Assembly: GCF_900890705.1 (NCBI RefSeq) | Contig: NZ_CAAHFH010000001.1 | Coordinates: forward strand, 310,001 to 374,000 | Direction of reading: 5' to 3' | Source: Pontiella sulfatireligans | GTDB lineage: Bacteria; Verrucomicrobiota; Kiritimatiellia; Kiritimatiellales; Pontiellaceae | DNA: 64,000 nucleotides | Part shown: positions 26,368 to 34,587 of the stretch, piece by piece | Numbering within the stretch: the stretch's first letter is position 1 | Layout of the letters: each line of letters starts with the position of its first letter | Translations under genes and position numbers: made by a program | Notes under the pieces: model-generated | Databases searched by the model: none | What the model was told of the DNA's origin: nothing | The model's input: only the letters and a program-made list of their open reading frames with translations

Positions 26368-27666
26368 ATGGACAGGAAATTTATTTCACGAATCTTAGGG
26401 GTGCTGGCCTGCATGTTGACCGTGCTGGGCGCAGAAGGAAACGACTGGACTCAATTTCGGGGACCGGGCGGATTGGGTAAGGCGGAACAAGCCTCGGATT
26501 TGCCGACAACATGGGATTCGAAAAATAATATCGTATGGAAGTGCGACCTTCCAGGTCCGGGGACCTCCAGCCCGATTATTGTTGGCAACAAAGTTTTTGT
26601 GACCTGCTATTCCGGTTATGGAGAGTCGATTGACGCTCCGGGCAACATGGACGACCTTAAGCGCCATCTGATTTGCATCGGCCGCGATTCTGGAAAAATC
26701 CTGTGGGAAAAGAAATTCAAGACGGAACAGCCGGAATCTAAATACTCCGGCGCAAATAACACTCGCCACGGATACGCGTCCAGTACGCCGGTCACCGACG
26801 GCGAACGACTTTATGTCTTTTTCGGTATTTCGGGGGTCTACGCCTTTGATTTGGAAGGCACCGAGCTCTGGAAAACGATGGTTGGCACCGGCATCCATAA
26901 CTGGGGCTGTGCCACTTCACTGCTGCTTCACGAAGGCCGGCTGATTGTAAACGCCCACGTTGAAAGCCAGGCATTGATTGCACTGGACACGGAATCCGGC
27001 AAGGAAGTCTGGAAGGTCGATGGGATTATCAAATGCTGGGGCTCTCCTATGCTGGTGGATGCCGGAAGCCGGAAAGAAGTGGTTTTGACCATTCCCGGCA
27101 GCGAGCGTAACAAGCCTTCGAACATCAAGGCCTTCGATCCGGCGACCGGCAAGGAATTATGGCATTGCGAAGGACCTTCAGACAGCTATCTTTGCTCGAG
27201 TGTGGTGTCCCACGACGGCATTGTCTACGTCATTGGCGCACGTAAAGCCAGTGCCTTGGCCGTGCGCGCAGGCGGTGAAGGCGACGTTACGGGAAGCCAT
27301 ATCCTATGGTCGGTGAAGTACGGCTCGAATGTCACCTCACCGGTCTATGTCGACGGGCATCTCTATCTCTTCCACGAAAAGGGGACGGCCGTGTGCCTTG
27401 ATGCGAAAACAGGGGAGGCCTTGTTCGAGGAAAAGCTCGAACCCGCCGCAGGTCTCGTCTACGCCTCTCCGCTGGTCGCCGACGGAAAGCTCTATGTCTC
27501 TTCGCAGGACAATGGGACGTATGTCATCGACGCCAAGCCGGAGTTCAAGCTGCTTGCGGTAAATACGTTCGAGGATGATCCCTCGCGCGTCAACGCCAGC
27601 ATTGCCGTATCAAAAAACCAGCTCATTATGCGGACCGACAAGGCGATCTACTGCCTCGGAAAATAA
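26368..27666 (+). CDS. Secreted PQQ-like beta-propeller repeat protein
   Basis: 432 residues with a signal peptide (to about 22). The mature start DWTQFRGPGGLGKA is typical of planctomycete and verrucomicrobial PQQ-like proteins. At least six blades carry the tryptophan-docking motif (for example ALDTESGKEVWKVDG, AFDPATGKELWHCEG, CLDAKTGEALFEEKL). It is like BamB and quinoprotein propellers in fold, but lacks any visible PQQ-enzyme active site or cytochrome domain, so a structural or binding role is as likely as catalysis. Monocistronic as far as seen. Confidence 0.8.
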   Translation: MDRKFISRILGVLACMLTVLGAEGNDWTQFRGPGGLGKAEQASDLPTTWDSKNNIVWKCDLPGPGTSSPIIVGNKVFVTCYSGYGESIDAPGNMDDLKRHLICIGRDSGKILWEKKFKTEQPESKYSGANNTRHGYASSTPVTDGERLYVFFGISGVYAFDLEGTELWKTMVGTGIHNWGCATSLLLHEGRLIVNAHVESQALIALDTESGKEVWKVDGIIKCWGSPMLVDAGSRKEVVLTIPGSERNKPSNIKAFDPATGKELWHCEGPSDSYLCSSVVSHDGIVYVIGARKASALAVRAGGEGDVTGSHILWSVKYGSNVTSPVYVDGHLYLFHEKGTAVCLDAKTGEALFEEKLEPAAGLVYASPLVADGKLYVSSQDNGTYVIDAKPEFKLLAVNTFEDDPSRVNASIAVSKNQLIMRTDKAIYCLGK

Positions 27667-28053
27667 TAGGGCGGAGAGTTGCTATAGGAGGCGGGCAGGA
27701 GGCATCGGGTCAATCTCTTCTTTCTGCGACTTTATATCTGGGAGATGGGGGCGGCCTTCAGGAATGTTTTTGTAATGTTCGACACACTGCCCTTGTATTT
27801 CGGGATGGCCTTGATTCTATTCCACTCGGGATGTTTTTTGAAGGCTTCCCGATGGACGCAGCGCAAAATGCGTTGGATGTGTTTTATGGAAATCACAGCT
27901 CGGTCGATATGCTCGACTATTTCAAACAACCTGACGGCTGGATCTACAAGCCGAGCTACGGCGATCTGGTACCCCTCTTTTTCCCGTTGGTCACTGCTTT
28001 CGCAGGCTCAAGCCTCGCTTCGCGTCGAACTGCAGTTCTCATCCCTCTTTTTA
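27667..28053. other. Gene-free stretch left of the tRNA-Ser island
   Basis: About 390 bases with frames on both strands but no recognisable protein. A 65-residue leftward frame (27732-27929) is rich in basic residues and could be a decayed transposase or other fragment, but nothing supports it. The right end contains the terminator of the original tRNA-Ser locus. Confidence 0.4.
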
Positions 28054-28083
28054 CAAAAAAACGGCCAGCAAGAAGCTGGCCGT
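28054..28083 (-). terminator. Rho-independent terminator of the ancestral tRNA-Ser locus
   Basis: Read leftwards, a perfect 9-bp stem ACGGCCAGC/GCTGGCCGT (28061-28083, loop of 5) is followed by a run of T. It lies immediately beyond the 3' remnant of tRNA-Ser at the left end of the element, so it is the terminator this tRNA had before insertion. Confidence 0.85.
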
Positions 28084-28084
28084 T

Positions 28085-28118
28085 AAAATGGCGGAGAGAG
28101 AGGGATTCGAACCCCCGG
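28085..28118. repeat. attL (tRNA-Ser 3' remnant)
   Basis: 34 bases identical to 36470-36503: AAAATGGCGGAGAGAGAGGG, then the T-loop word TTCGAA and a C-run. They correspond to the acceptor and T-arm of tRNA-Ser including the encoded CCA. Only the 3' part of the tRNA is present. Confidence 0.9.
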
Positions 28119-28203
28119 CGCAACACACACCCCTTTAAACACCAACAAACCCCCGCTTTTATAGGCTTTTATTATTTCGACGACATGATTTTCGCTCCAC
28201 GTC

Positions 28204-28223
28204 ATTGTAAGCCTCATTGTAAG
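28204..28223. repeat. Presumed integrase arm site, left
   Basis: attgtaagcctcattgtaag, itself two copies of ATTGTAAG spaced by CCTC. The same 20 bases recur exactly at 36393-36412, just inside the other end. Equal placement 58-85 bases inside both att repeats suggests arm-type sites for the tyrosine recombinase or Xis. Confidence 0.7.
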
Positions 28224-28260
28224 GTGATATATCTTGATCCTCGAAAACCAAGGGGGCTAC

Positions 28261-29412
28261 ATGGCCAGCATACGAAAACTACTCGGTTCACGATTTTGGA
28301 TTGCCTGCTATACAGACGTTACTGGGAAGCAGCGACAGCGTAGCACCAAAGAGACAGACCGCAAGAAAGCGTTATCTCGGGCGCATGAATATGAAGCGGC
28401 GTATCGGAAGCTGAAGACGGAACAACAAGCCCGACGCGTGCTCTCCGACATCTATGAAGAAATTCATGGTTCCCCGCTTGGTTCTGCCAGCACTGAAACT
28501 TTCCTTAAGCAATGGATTAAGCGGAAGGAAGCTGAATTAGCTCCATCCAGCTATTCTCGATACTCGGCGGTTGTTGAGCGGTTTCTCACGCATCTGGGAG
28601 AAAAGAGGCTTAGTGAAATCAGTTCAATCACCACAACCGAAATCACCGATTTTCGCGATAAAACATCGGAAGCAACCTCCATCACGAGCGGAAATATGGC
28701 GCTCAAGGTTCTGAGAACGGTTTTCACCGATGCGATGCGCGAATCGTTGACGGAAAGCAATCCTGCAAAATTGGTACCGATCATCAAACGAAAAAACGCT
28801 ACGTCGCAACGGCGGGCTTTCTCGCTGCCGGAGTTGAAGTTGATTCTGGAGCATGCTTCCGATGAATGGAAGGGCATCATTTTAGCCGGTCTTTATACCG
28901 GGCAGCGCATGGGTGATATTGTCCGCTTGTGCTGGAATAACATCGATTTGACCCGGCAGGAAATCCGCCTTTCTTCGCAAAAGACAGGCCGTGTTATGAT
29001 TCTACCCATTGCAAAACCTCTATTTGATTGGTTGATTGCCGAAGCGTCACAAGATGACCCAGAAGCTCCCATCTTTCTTCACTCCTATGACGTGATTGAA
29101 AGACAAAACGGGCGTGTTGCTTCATTGTCGAATCAGTTCAATAAAATTCTAGTCTCCGCCGGGCTTGCCCCAAAGCGTACCCACGCCAGCCAAGGGAAAG
29201 GGCGAAGCACAACAAGGGAAGTTAACGCCCTTAGTTTCCATTGCCTACGCCACACCGCAACAAGCCTTTTAAAAAATGCGGGAGTATCGGAAGCTGTTGC
29301 AATGGATATTGTCGGGCATGACAGCAAAATGATTTCTCAGAATTACACACACATTGAGGAAAACACTAAACGGAAAGCTCTGGATTCAATGCCAGATATT
29401 ACGAAAGGATAG
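28261..29412 (+). CDS. Tyrosine recombinase (site-specific integrase)
   Basis: 383 residues from the ATG at 28261, preceded by AAGGGGG; the frame extends nine codons upstream without a ribosome site. A SAM-like core-binding domain (about 75-165) and the catalytic domain follow. All catalytic residues are visible: Arg in TGQRMGDI, Lys in SSQKTGR, His-x-x-Arg in HCLRHT, His in IVGHDS and Tyr in SQNYTHI. It is a phage/ICE-type integrase, not the integron IntI class. It lies 142 bases from attL, as expected for an enzyme acting on tRNA-Ser. Confidence 0.92.
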   Translation: MASIRKLLGSRFWIACYTDVTGKQRQRSTKETDRKKALSRAHEYEAAYRKLKTEQQARRVLSDIYEEIHGSPLGSASTETFLKQWIKRKEAELAPSSYSRYSAVVERFLTHLGEKRLSEISSITTTEITDFRDKTSEATSITSGNMALKVLRTVFTDAMRESLTESNPAKLVPIIKRKNATSQRRAFSLPELKLILEHASDEWKGIILAGLYTGQRMGDIVRLCWNNIDLTRQEIRLSSQKTGRVMILPIAKPLFDWLIAEASQDDPEAPIFLHSYDVIERQNGRVASLSNQFNKILVSAGLAPKRTHASQGKGRSTTREVNALSFHCLRHTATSLLKNAGVSEAVAMDIVGHDSKMISQNYTHIEENTKRKALDSMPDITKG

Positions 29413-29413
29413 A

Positions 29414-30292
29414 ATGAGTAATAACGAAGAGTTAGAGTCAAAGCGCGTAGCGCAAGAAGAGTGGGATTTCGCTGAGATTTTTAATTTCGCAATAGATAAT
29501 GAAAACATCTCTGTTCTAGAAACTGCATTTTATTACGAATTCCTGCGCGAAATTCCTTCCGCGCCTAAAGCAGTCTGCTATTTCCAGAACCAAATGAAAT
29601 TGGCAGATGAAATCCTAGAATCCACAGAAGAATTTCAAGATGCAAAATTCAAAGAAGGCAAACTGCATGGGCATAAATTCATGCCTATAATTTGGTTTCT
29701 TTTCGACTTCAAACATTTCCCCGACGCACCTATTACAAATGTTTACAGGGAGCTTGAGGAAGGCTTTTGCTTTGGATATCGAGGTTCGCCCATAAGAGAA
29801 ATTTCTTACACCCAGATAATGCTCGCCACCGATCACCCATCAGCGTTTCATCCGGATACAGTCGCAAGCCAAGCTTTTCGAGATTCCTTCAAGAAAATAA
29901 TGAGAAAGCACGTTTTCGGGGATATTGAGCATCATTCTGAATTTATGGCTTTGGGAATTAACTGGAACTATTCTGACACCGAAATACTCGATGCTGTGAA
30001 AGAGACTATAAGCCGAAATCGTCCAGAAAAATATGCTAACAATAAAACTAAACAGAAGAGAGATCCTCTGCTCAAAGCGCTGCCATTCAGTTACGATTAT
30101 GAAACTCTCCTTACTGGGTTGGGGGTATTTCGTCGGTTTCGTAATTGTTCATGGTCGGAGTATGTAAAACTATACCCGCCCCCGAACGGTCAAGATGCTG
30201 GGAATTACAAAAGAGAACAAGGGCGATATATGGAGAAAGCTCAGAAAGCACTGAAGTGGTTTCATTCCCATCCATTCCCTGACCTCCCTTGA
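29414..30292 (+). CDS. Hypothetical protein following the integrase
   Basis: 292 residues from the ATG at 29414, one base after the integrase stop, with AAAGGA upstream, so the two are co-translated. I do not recognise a family. It is acidic at the N-terminus, mixed alpha/beta in appearance, with no signal or membrane segment. Aromatic-rich stretches (FMPIIWFLFDFKHFPD, CFGYRGSP) sit near the middle. Genes in this position of small elements are often accessory or defence cargo; nothing in the sequence decides. Confidence 0.65.
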   Translation: MSNNEELESKRVAQEEWDFAEIFNFAIDNENISVLETAFYYEFLREIPSAPKAVCYFQNQMKLADEILESTEEFQDAKFKEGKLHGHKFMPIIWFLFDFKHFPDAPITNVYRELEEGFCFGYRGSPIREISYTQIMLATDHPSAFHPDTVASQAFRDSFKKIMRKHVFGDIEHHSEFMALGINWNYSDTEILDAVKETISRNRPEKYANNKTKQKRDPLLKALPFSYDYETLLTGLGVFRRFRNCSWSEYVKLYPPPNGQDAGNYKREQGRYMEKAQKALKWFHSHPFPDLP

Positions 30293-30413
30293 CAGTCTTC
30301 GAATAAGCTTGCTGTCAATGGCACAAGAAGCATTTCGCTGGTGCCAATGACAGCCAGAACACTAAAAGTCACCCGATAGATTTATTTGTCGCTGATGCGC
30401 TTTCATAGCGCAC

Positions 30414-30722
30414 ATGAATAAATCCAACCAAACACAACAGAAGGTCGCTTCCATGACGGAAGCGAATCGCCCGAGTGAAAAGCCTGAATGGATTCGTTTG
30501 CCGAAACCCGGCGAACGTTGCATTCATACAGGCCTTTCCCGCTCCACTATGAACGAACTGGTTATTCCCTCCGATGCGAATGACTACCTCCCTCCCGTAA
30601 GAAGCGCGGTTATCAAAAAACGCGGCGCGATGCGCGGGATCCGCCTTATCTCCTATGACAGCCTCATGGGATATATCAACGGGCTCTGCGAGATCGAGTT
30701 TGACGAGGGGGAAGCCGCATGA
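30414..30722 (+). CDS. Excisionase/AlpA-like DNA-binding protein
   Basis: 102 residues. WIRLPKPGERCIHTGLSRST followed by PPVRSAVIKKRGAMRGIRLI and a final YDSLMGYI helix fits the small winged-helix excisionase/AlpA group, in which a helix-turn-helix precedes a basic strand. It would bind DNA and control excision or element genes. It is upstream of the replication ATPase gene. Confidence 0.6.
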   Translation: MNKSNQTQQKVASMTEANRPSEKPEWIRLPKPGERCIHTGLSRSTMNELVIPSDANDYLPPVRSAVIKKRGAMRGIRLISYDSLMGYINGLCEIEFDEGEAA

Positions 30723-30940
30723 GGCCGGGGAAAAGAAAAAGGCCAGTAGCTGCAACTACTGGCCTCGAAAAATGTCGGTCTCCAAGGATTCGAAAAACGA
30801 CTACAGGAAGCTACCATTCCCGCCGGCCTGCGCAAGCGGATTGTCTAAGCAACATCGCTTCCATCTCGGAAATACTCCCGAAAGTATGGAAAAAGCTAGA
30901 GGAAACATATTTCCAGCAAGAAAACGGGGGCGGAAAATGA
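30719..30940 (+). CDS. Possible small basic protein between excisionase and replication ATPase
   Basis: 73 residues. The ATG overlaps the excisionase stop (ATGA), and its own stop overlaps the ATGATG start of the next gene, an arrangement suggesting translational coupling. The C-terminal part (ISEILPKVWKKLEETYFQQE) looks like a real helix. The N-terminal half is low in protein-like character, and the competing frames are also open here, so the call is weak. Confidence 0.3.
   Translation: MRPGKRKRPVAATTGLEKCRSPRIRKTTTGSYHSRRPAQADCLSNIASISEILPKVWKKLEETYFQQENGGGK
30740..30765. repeat. 10-bp perfect hairpin
   Basis: AGGCCAGTAG at 30740-30749 and its exact inverted copy at 30756-30765 enclose 6 bases. 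On the leftward strand it is followed by TTTTTCTTTT and looks like a terminator; on the rightward strand it may be an operator or attenuator ahead of the replication gene. Confidence 0.6.
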
Positions 30941-32373
30941 TGGAAACACAATTTTCCCCTGAAGCGGAAGCCGGATTGCTTGGTTCCATCCTCTTGGAAG
31001 CTTCCCGCGTTATGCCGAAATGCATAGAGCGGGAAATTTCCCCGAATCATTTCTATGATCTTCGAAACCGGAAAATTTTTGAAATCCTGCAAAAAATGGA
31101 CTTCCAGAAAATCGACCTTGTTTCCGTTTCCGATCAATTAAGGGAAAACGCCTCGGAAATCCCCATAGAATACTTTTCGGAACTTTCGGATTCCGTCGAT
31201 GTTTCCGCCTATTCGGAAAGCTACATGGAAATTCTGGAAAAAACCTTCCGAAAAAGGGAAATGCTCGGAAAATTGCAGGAAATGGCTGTTTCCGTGGAGA
31301 AAGGGAAAACGAAAACAACGGAAACCCTTTTTCAGGAAATCCAGAAATTTAGGGAAAGGGGAGGTGACAATTTTCCGGAAATTATCGATGCAGCGGATTG
31401 GTGCGAACGCGAACCACCCAGCGCGGAACCGCTTTTGCGCGATACGTTCGACCTTGGCGACAAGGTCGCGCTTATCGGCCCATCGAAAACGCGAAAGACC
31501 TATTTCACGTTGCAACTCGCGCTTTGCGTAGCAACCGGGCACGATTTCCTTAACTGGGCAATAGAGAAACCGCGCAAAGTCCTTGTTTTGCAGTTTGAAA
31601 TTAAGGACGCGCATTTTCATAAACGCGTAAACGCGGTTGCGCGCGCGATGGGATTAAGCGCGGACGCATTGCGCGGGAACCTGAGCATTGCGAATTTGCG
31701 CGGTGCGGACTTTCGCGCGTCGGATATCGCGCGCATCGCGAAGCGCGAACGCGCGGAGCTTGTTATCATTGATCCGCTTTACAAGCTGATAGACGGCGAT
31801 GAAAACAGCGCGCATGACATGAAACCCATTCTCGCGGTCTTTGATCGCGTTATGCGCGAAACAGGCGCGGCGTTGTTGTATGTGCATCACGACGCGAAAG
31901 GAAGCGCGGGAGATCGCAATATGCGCGACCGTGGCGCGGGTTCTGGTGTAGTCGCGCGCGATTATGACGCATGCTTCGCGCTTACCCCGCACCGCGATAA
32001 CGAAAGCGCGGTAGTTGTAAGCGCGCTTTTGCGCAATTACGCGCCCCAACCGGATTTCGTTGCGGAGTTTTGGAGTAATAAGTTCAAAATTTCCGACCTT
32101 CCCGCGGTTGCAGAGACATCGCGCAACGCGCGCAAGAAACAGGAGGTTACCGCGACAGACGCGGAAATCATCGCGCAAGCTGATTGTTCGATGTCGGAAT
32201 TCAGATTGCGTCTAAAGGAAAAGTGCGGTCTGACAGATAGCAATGCGCGAAAAGTCATTGATGATTTCCCAGCTAATGGGAAATTAGAACGTTTCCGGAA
32301 ACCGGGATCGCGGGAAACGTGGATTGCCACACCAGAACGAATAGAACAGCTGAAACTGGATTGGAAGTTTTGA
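30937..32373 (+). CDS. DnaB-N / RepA-like replication ATPase
   Basis: 478 residues from ATG 30937 (GGGGGCGG upstream). Residues about 4-120 match the DnaB N-terminal domain (SPEAEAGLLGSILLEASRV). From about 150 on comes a RecA-fold RepA/AAA_25 ATPase: Walker A-like GPSKTRKTYFTLQLA, LVIIDPLYKLIDG (Walker B) and LLYVHHDAKG. A winged-helix-like tail follows. It is likely a helicase or primase-helicase for element replication. Base use changes sharply inside the gene: the first third favours GGAAA/TTCC words, while from about 31390 alanine and arginine are almost always GCG and CGC. Confidence 0.75.
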   Translation: MMETQFSPEAEAGLLGSILLEASRVMPKCIEREISPNHFYDLRNRKIFEILQKMDFQKIDLVSVSDQLRENASEIPIEYFSELSDSVDVSAYSESYMEILEKTFRKREMLGKLQEMAVSVEKGKTKTTETLFQEIQKFRERGGDNFPEIIDAADWCEREPPSAEPLLRDTFDLGDKVALIGPSKTRKTYFTLQLALCVATGHDFLNWAIEKPRKVLVLQFEIKDAHFHKRVNAVARAMGLSADALRGNLSIANLRGADFRASDIARIAKRERAELVIIDPLYKLIDGDENSAHDMKPILAVFDRVMRETGAALLYVHHDAKGSAGDRNMRDRGAGSGVVARDYDACFALTPHRDNESAVVVSALLRNYAPQPDFVAEFWSNKFKISDLPAVAETSRNARKKQEVTATDAEIIAQADCSMSEFRLRLKEKCGLTDSNARKVIDDFPANGKLERFRKPGSRETWIATPERIEQLKLDWKF

Positions 32374-32420
32374 TTTGGCGTTTGGTGATTTGTTATTCCC
32401 AAACCTACCAAATACCAAGT

Positions 32421-32473
32421 CATTCATTTGTTATTTGGCGCACCCCTTTAAGGGTGCCAAATGACAAATGACT
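32421..32473. terminator. Long imperfect hairpin after the replication gene
   Basis: A stem of about 20 bp, imperfect at the outer end, centres on CTTTAA near 32448, with CACCC/GGGTG at the tip and ATTTGG/CCAAAT below. It lies 48 bases after the stop of the replication ATPase. The surrounding TTTGGTGATTTG-type words resemble the word-like repeats elsewhere. Confidence 0.5.
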
Positions 32474-32482
32474 AAAGTTGCG

Positions 32483-32524
32483 CTTAAAACCACCTTTTTG
32501 CTTTCCGTCGCGACCAGGGGCGAT
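32483..32524. repeat. 42-bp direct repeat, copy 1
   Basis: Starts CTTAAAACCACCTTTTTGCT and ends CGACCAGGGGCGAT. It matches 32902-32943 at 40 of 42 positions. The pair brackets the truncated second replication ATPase fragment. Confidence 0.85.
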
Positions 32525-32560
32525 TGCCTTGACGGGGAAGAGCCAAAAGAACGGAAGATG

Positions 32561-32826
32561 TAACGGTGCAATTTGAAATTAAAGACGCGCATTTTCATAA
32601 ACGCGTAAACACCGTTGCGCGCGCGATGCGCATGGATATTGATAAATTGTGCGGAAACCTGAAAATCATGAATTTACGTGGCGCGGATTTCTGCGCGTCG
32701 CAAATCGCGCGCGCAGAACTCATCATCATTGACCCGCTTTACAAGCTGATTGACGGCGATGAAAACAGCGCGCAGGACATGAAACCGATTCTCGCGCTCT
32801 TTGACCGCGTTATGCGCGAAACAGGG
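32561..32826 (+). pseudogene. Truncated second copy of the replication ATPase
   Basis: About 88 codons closely match the middle of the ATPase at 30937-32373: QFEIKDAHFHKRVN near the start, then LIIIDPLYKLIDGDENSAQD and MKPILALFDRVMRETG. The N-terminal domain, Walker A and C-terminus are gone, and the frame ends in unrelated sequence after 32826. It has the same GCG/CGC-rich codon use as the full copy. A replaced or recombined replication module is the simplest reading. Confidence 0.85.
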
Positions 32827-32901
32827 GAGGGGGCTTTTGAAAACATTACTTCATAGGACTGGCCCGAGTACAAATAACGAATTAAGCGGACTGACCCCTG
32901 A

Positions 32902-32943
32902 CTTAAAACCACCTCTTTGCTTTCCATCGCGACCAGGGGCGAT
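32902..32943. repeat. 42-bp direct repeat, copy 2
   Basis: Second copy of the repeat at 32483-32524, with two substitutions. It lies at the junction between the replication module and the last integron cassette, whose remaining sequence (a 39-codon open frame from about 32978 leftwards) runs into it. Confidence 0.85.
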
Positions 32944-32981
32944 ATTCAGGATTTCATCTTGTGAGTTCATATTCTTTCAGT

Positions 32982-33069
32982 GCCGAACGTTAATCCTGAT
33001 CCGCTTGGGAAATAGACTTTGACCGAATCTACGGGCGTTGTCCAAGTAGGGTCTAGGATCTGGTTGGCT
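32982..33069 (-). repeat. attC site of cassette 1
   Basis: Read leftwards it begins AGCCAAC and ends GTTCGGC, the R''/R' core sites. R'' is exactly complementary to the GTTGGCT that opens this cassette at 33739-33745. Inside, imperfect complementary arms (ATCCTAGACC near one end, CGGATCAGGAT near the other) with unpaired bases flank a loop containing AACGCCCG, shared with the other attC sites here. The gene's stop lies inside the site. Confidence 0.75.
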
Positions 33070-33727
33070 GTTTTTTCTTCTTTTTTATATCCTCTCCAAC
33101 GGCCTTCCACCACATCTTGAACATGGTAAAAATAGTATCACCCTTATCCTCCGGCGACCGCATGGAATGAACGTATATATCTTGATCATCCAGAAAGTAT
33201 TCAAAATCAATTTGGCAGTATCGAATGTCGGGACATTGTTCACTGGTGAACTCTGGCCCTGTAAAGTACCACGTCCCGTGACTACGTGGGGCGATCCTTA
33301 CTCCTGTTTTCACAATTTCTGTTCGATCTCTGGATAGTCCATGATGATTTGGGTCATGCCATAACCCATAAACAGGTCGGCCATCCTCCACAAGACGGAC
33401 CGATCTTACAACGACTGGCTGGGACGTCTGATTTGGAAGCTCAATTGCGACAAAATGTTTTTGCTTAATACAGTCAATACCGCCAGAACAGACCAACTGG
33501 TTGAACGACTTAATGAGAGCGTCTCTTCGTTTGTTTTCATCACGATGTTTTATACGAAGAGTTAGGGCAGGATGGCCGAAGTATCGCCAGAATATGGCTC
33601 CTGCGCCAAGAATAGCAGCGGTCAAAACGCTAGTAATTATTCCGCTTCCATATTGAGTAATGAGGCTGGATGAATTTAATGGCTCATTCACTATAGCGTT
33701 TGTTACTTGTGCAATTGTGTTAGTCAT
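33053..33727 (-). CDS. Integron cassette protein 1, membrane-anchored hypothetical
   Basis: 224 residues with one membrane segment near 28-48 (SGIITSVLTAAILGAGAIFW), so N-terminus out or in and a soluble C-terminal domain of about 170 residues. The family is not recognised. The RxxRLVEDGRPVYGLW and SHGTWYFTGPEF stretches look like beta-rich sensor sequence. The C-terminus is lysine-rich and its stop lies within the attC. Orphan genes like this are typical of integron cassettes. Confidence 0.65.
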   Translation of the reverse strand: MTNTIAQVTNAIVNEPLNSSSLITQYGSGIITSVLTAAILGAGAIFWRYFGHPALTLRIKHRDENKRRDALIKSFNQLVCSGGIDCIKQKHFVAIELPNQTSQPVVVRSVRLVEDGRPVYGLWHDPNHHGLSRDRTEIVKTGVRIAPRSHGTWYFTGPEFTSEQCPDIRYCQIDFEYFLDDQDIYVHSMRSPEDKGDTIFTMFKMWWKAVGEDIKKKKKQPTRS

Positions 33728-33738
33728 TTTTTATTTGT

Positions 33739-33785
33739 AGCCAACGTCACGGATCACCCTGAGCGCGCGGAGCAATTGGAACCTC
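33739..33785 (-). repeat. Truncated attC of a mini-cassette
   Basis: The 3' half of an attC (a CTCAGGG-containing arm, then GACGTTGGCT) resembles the right arm of the site at 35209-35295. The matching left arm is missing or merged with the coding end of the mini-cassette, so it probably arose by deletion. Confidence 0.5.
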
Positions 33786-33828
33786 CAGAGTTTCCAGAAC
33801 CTCCAAATAGTTTCTTGAATATACTCAT
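33754..33828 (-). CDS. 24-residue open frame in a mini-cassette
   Basis: Reads MSIFKKLFGGSGNSGGSNCS plus four residues, with GGAAGGAAAG 5 bases upstream. It fills a cassette-like unit between two core sites (GTTAGGA at 33843 and GTTGGCT at 33739). It looks like the N-terminus of a longer protein cut short by deletion, with the stop supplied by the attC remnant; it may still be translated. Confidence 0.4.
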   Translation of the reverse strand: MSIFKKLFGGSGNSGGSNCSARSG

Positions 33829-33842
33829 ATCTTTCCTTCCTT

Positions 33843-33906
33843 TCCTAACGTCTCGAAGCAGCGTTCGGGAGCGGAGCGACCGATAAGCTGACTTCGTTGG
33901 TTGGGT
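33843..33906 (-). repeat. attC site of cassette 2
   Basis: 64 bases. R'' reads ACCCAAC, exactly complementary to the GTTGGGT that opens this cassette at 34588-34594, the rule for integron cassettes. The arms CGAAGTCAGC and GCTGCTTCG pair with one unpaired base. Confidence 0.8.
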
Positions 33907-33914
33907 TATTTCGT

Positions 33915-34559
33915 TTAATTAGTATCTTTAGCTTTGTCTTTAGAGTGTGATGCCTCCACGGGATCCAAACTCAAACCTTTGCCATTTTTATATCCAGTTT
34001 TTATGAGATCGAGCAAAAGTGACATCGTTTTCTCAATACTACTCTCTAGGTCTTCCGAATACTTATAAATCCCGTCGGTTAACGCAGTCATTATTTCTTC
34101 AAAGTTTGGATTCGGTTTTTCAGGATGGTTTTGAAAATCAAGATGAAGTTCATTACGTCTTTTCATGGCTCCCACGAAAGAATCAAATGCTTCATCGATA
34201 AGATTGATTTCAGAAAGCAAGTTCGCATCCTTTGAGAAGAGGATAAAAACAAGTTCATCAATCTTTATTTTGGGAACGACGGGGTGTATTTCAAGTGGCA
34301 ATAGTTTTATCCAACGGAGTGGGTTGTCCTTGTGTTCGTTTAGACTACCTTTGTTAACCCCCGTCACGAAATTTATGCGACTGGCCAGGGCAAATTGGGT
34401 TTCAACTATGACGTTCTTTTGGCGTTCAACTTCATCATCTTTCTTTTTTCTACGTTCAAAGGCAAATGCCGCTGTTGCACCCACAAATGCGCCCGCGATA
34501 ATCTTGAGTGATTCTAGGGTGAATGTGAAAAATGAAACGGTTATTTCTTCATTGCTCAT
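33915..34559 (-). CDS. Integron cassette protein 2, membrane-anchored hypothetical
   Basis: 214 residues. One N-terminal membrane segment (about 14-34, LKIIAGAFVGATAAFAF) is followed by a charged FERRKKKDDEVERQ anchor and a helical soluble domain. The family is not recognised. The stop is 9 bases before the attC, as expected for a cassette gene. Confidence 0.65.
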   Translation of the reverse strand: MSNEEITVSFFTFTLESLKIIAGAFVGATAAFAFERRKKKDDEVERQKNVIVETQFALASRINFVTGVNKGSLNEHKDNPLRWIKLLPLEIHPVVPKIKIDELVFILFSKDANLLSEINLIDEAFDSFVGAMKRRNELHLDFQNHPEKPNPNFEEIMTALTDGIYKYSEDLESSIEKTMSLLLDLIKTGYKNGKGLSLDPVEASHSKDKAKDTN

Positions 34560-34587
34560 AATTTATTTATTCATTTTTTATCTAGTT

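Noticed and set aside
27831-28343. 170-residue rightward frame across the left att site
   Set aside because: The segment [10 protein letters not shown] is the known false translation of a serine tRNA 3' end, and the rest shows no family features.
28261-29412. The island integrase as the integron integrase
   Set aside because: It lacks the IntI-specific insert, lies at the far end next to attL and fits the phage/ICE integrase type; the IntI-type sequence is the remnant at 35932-36331.
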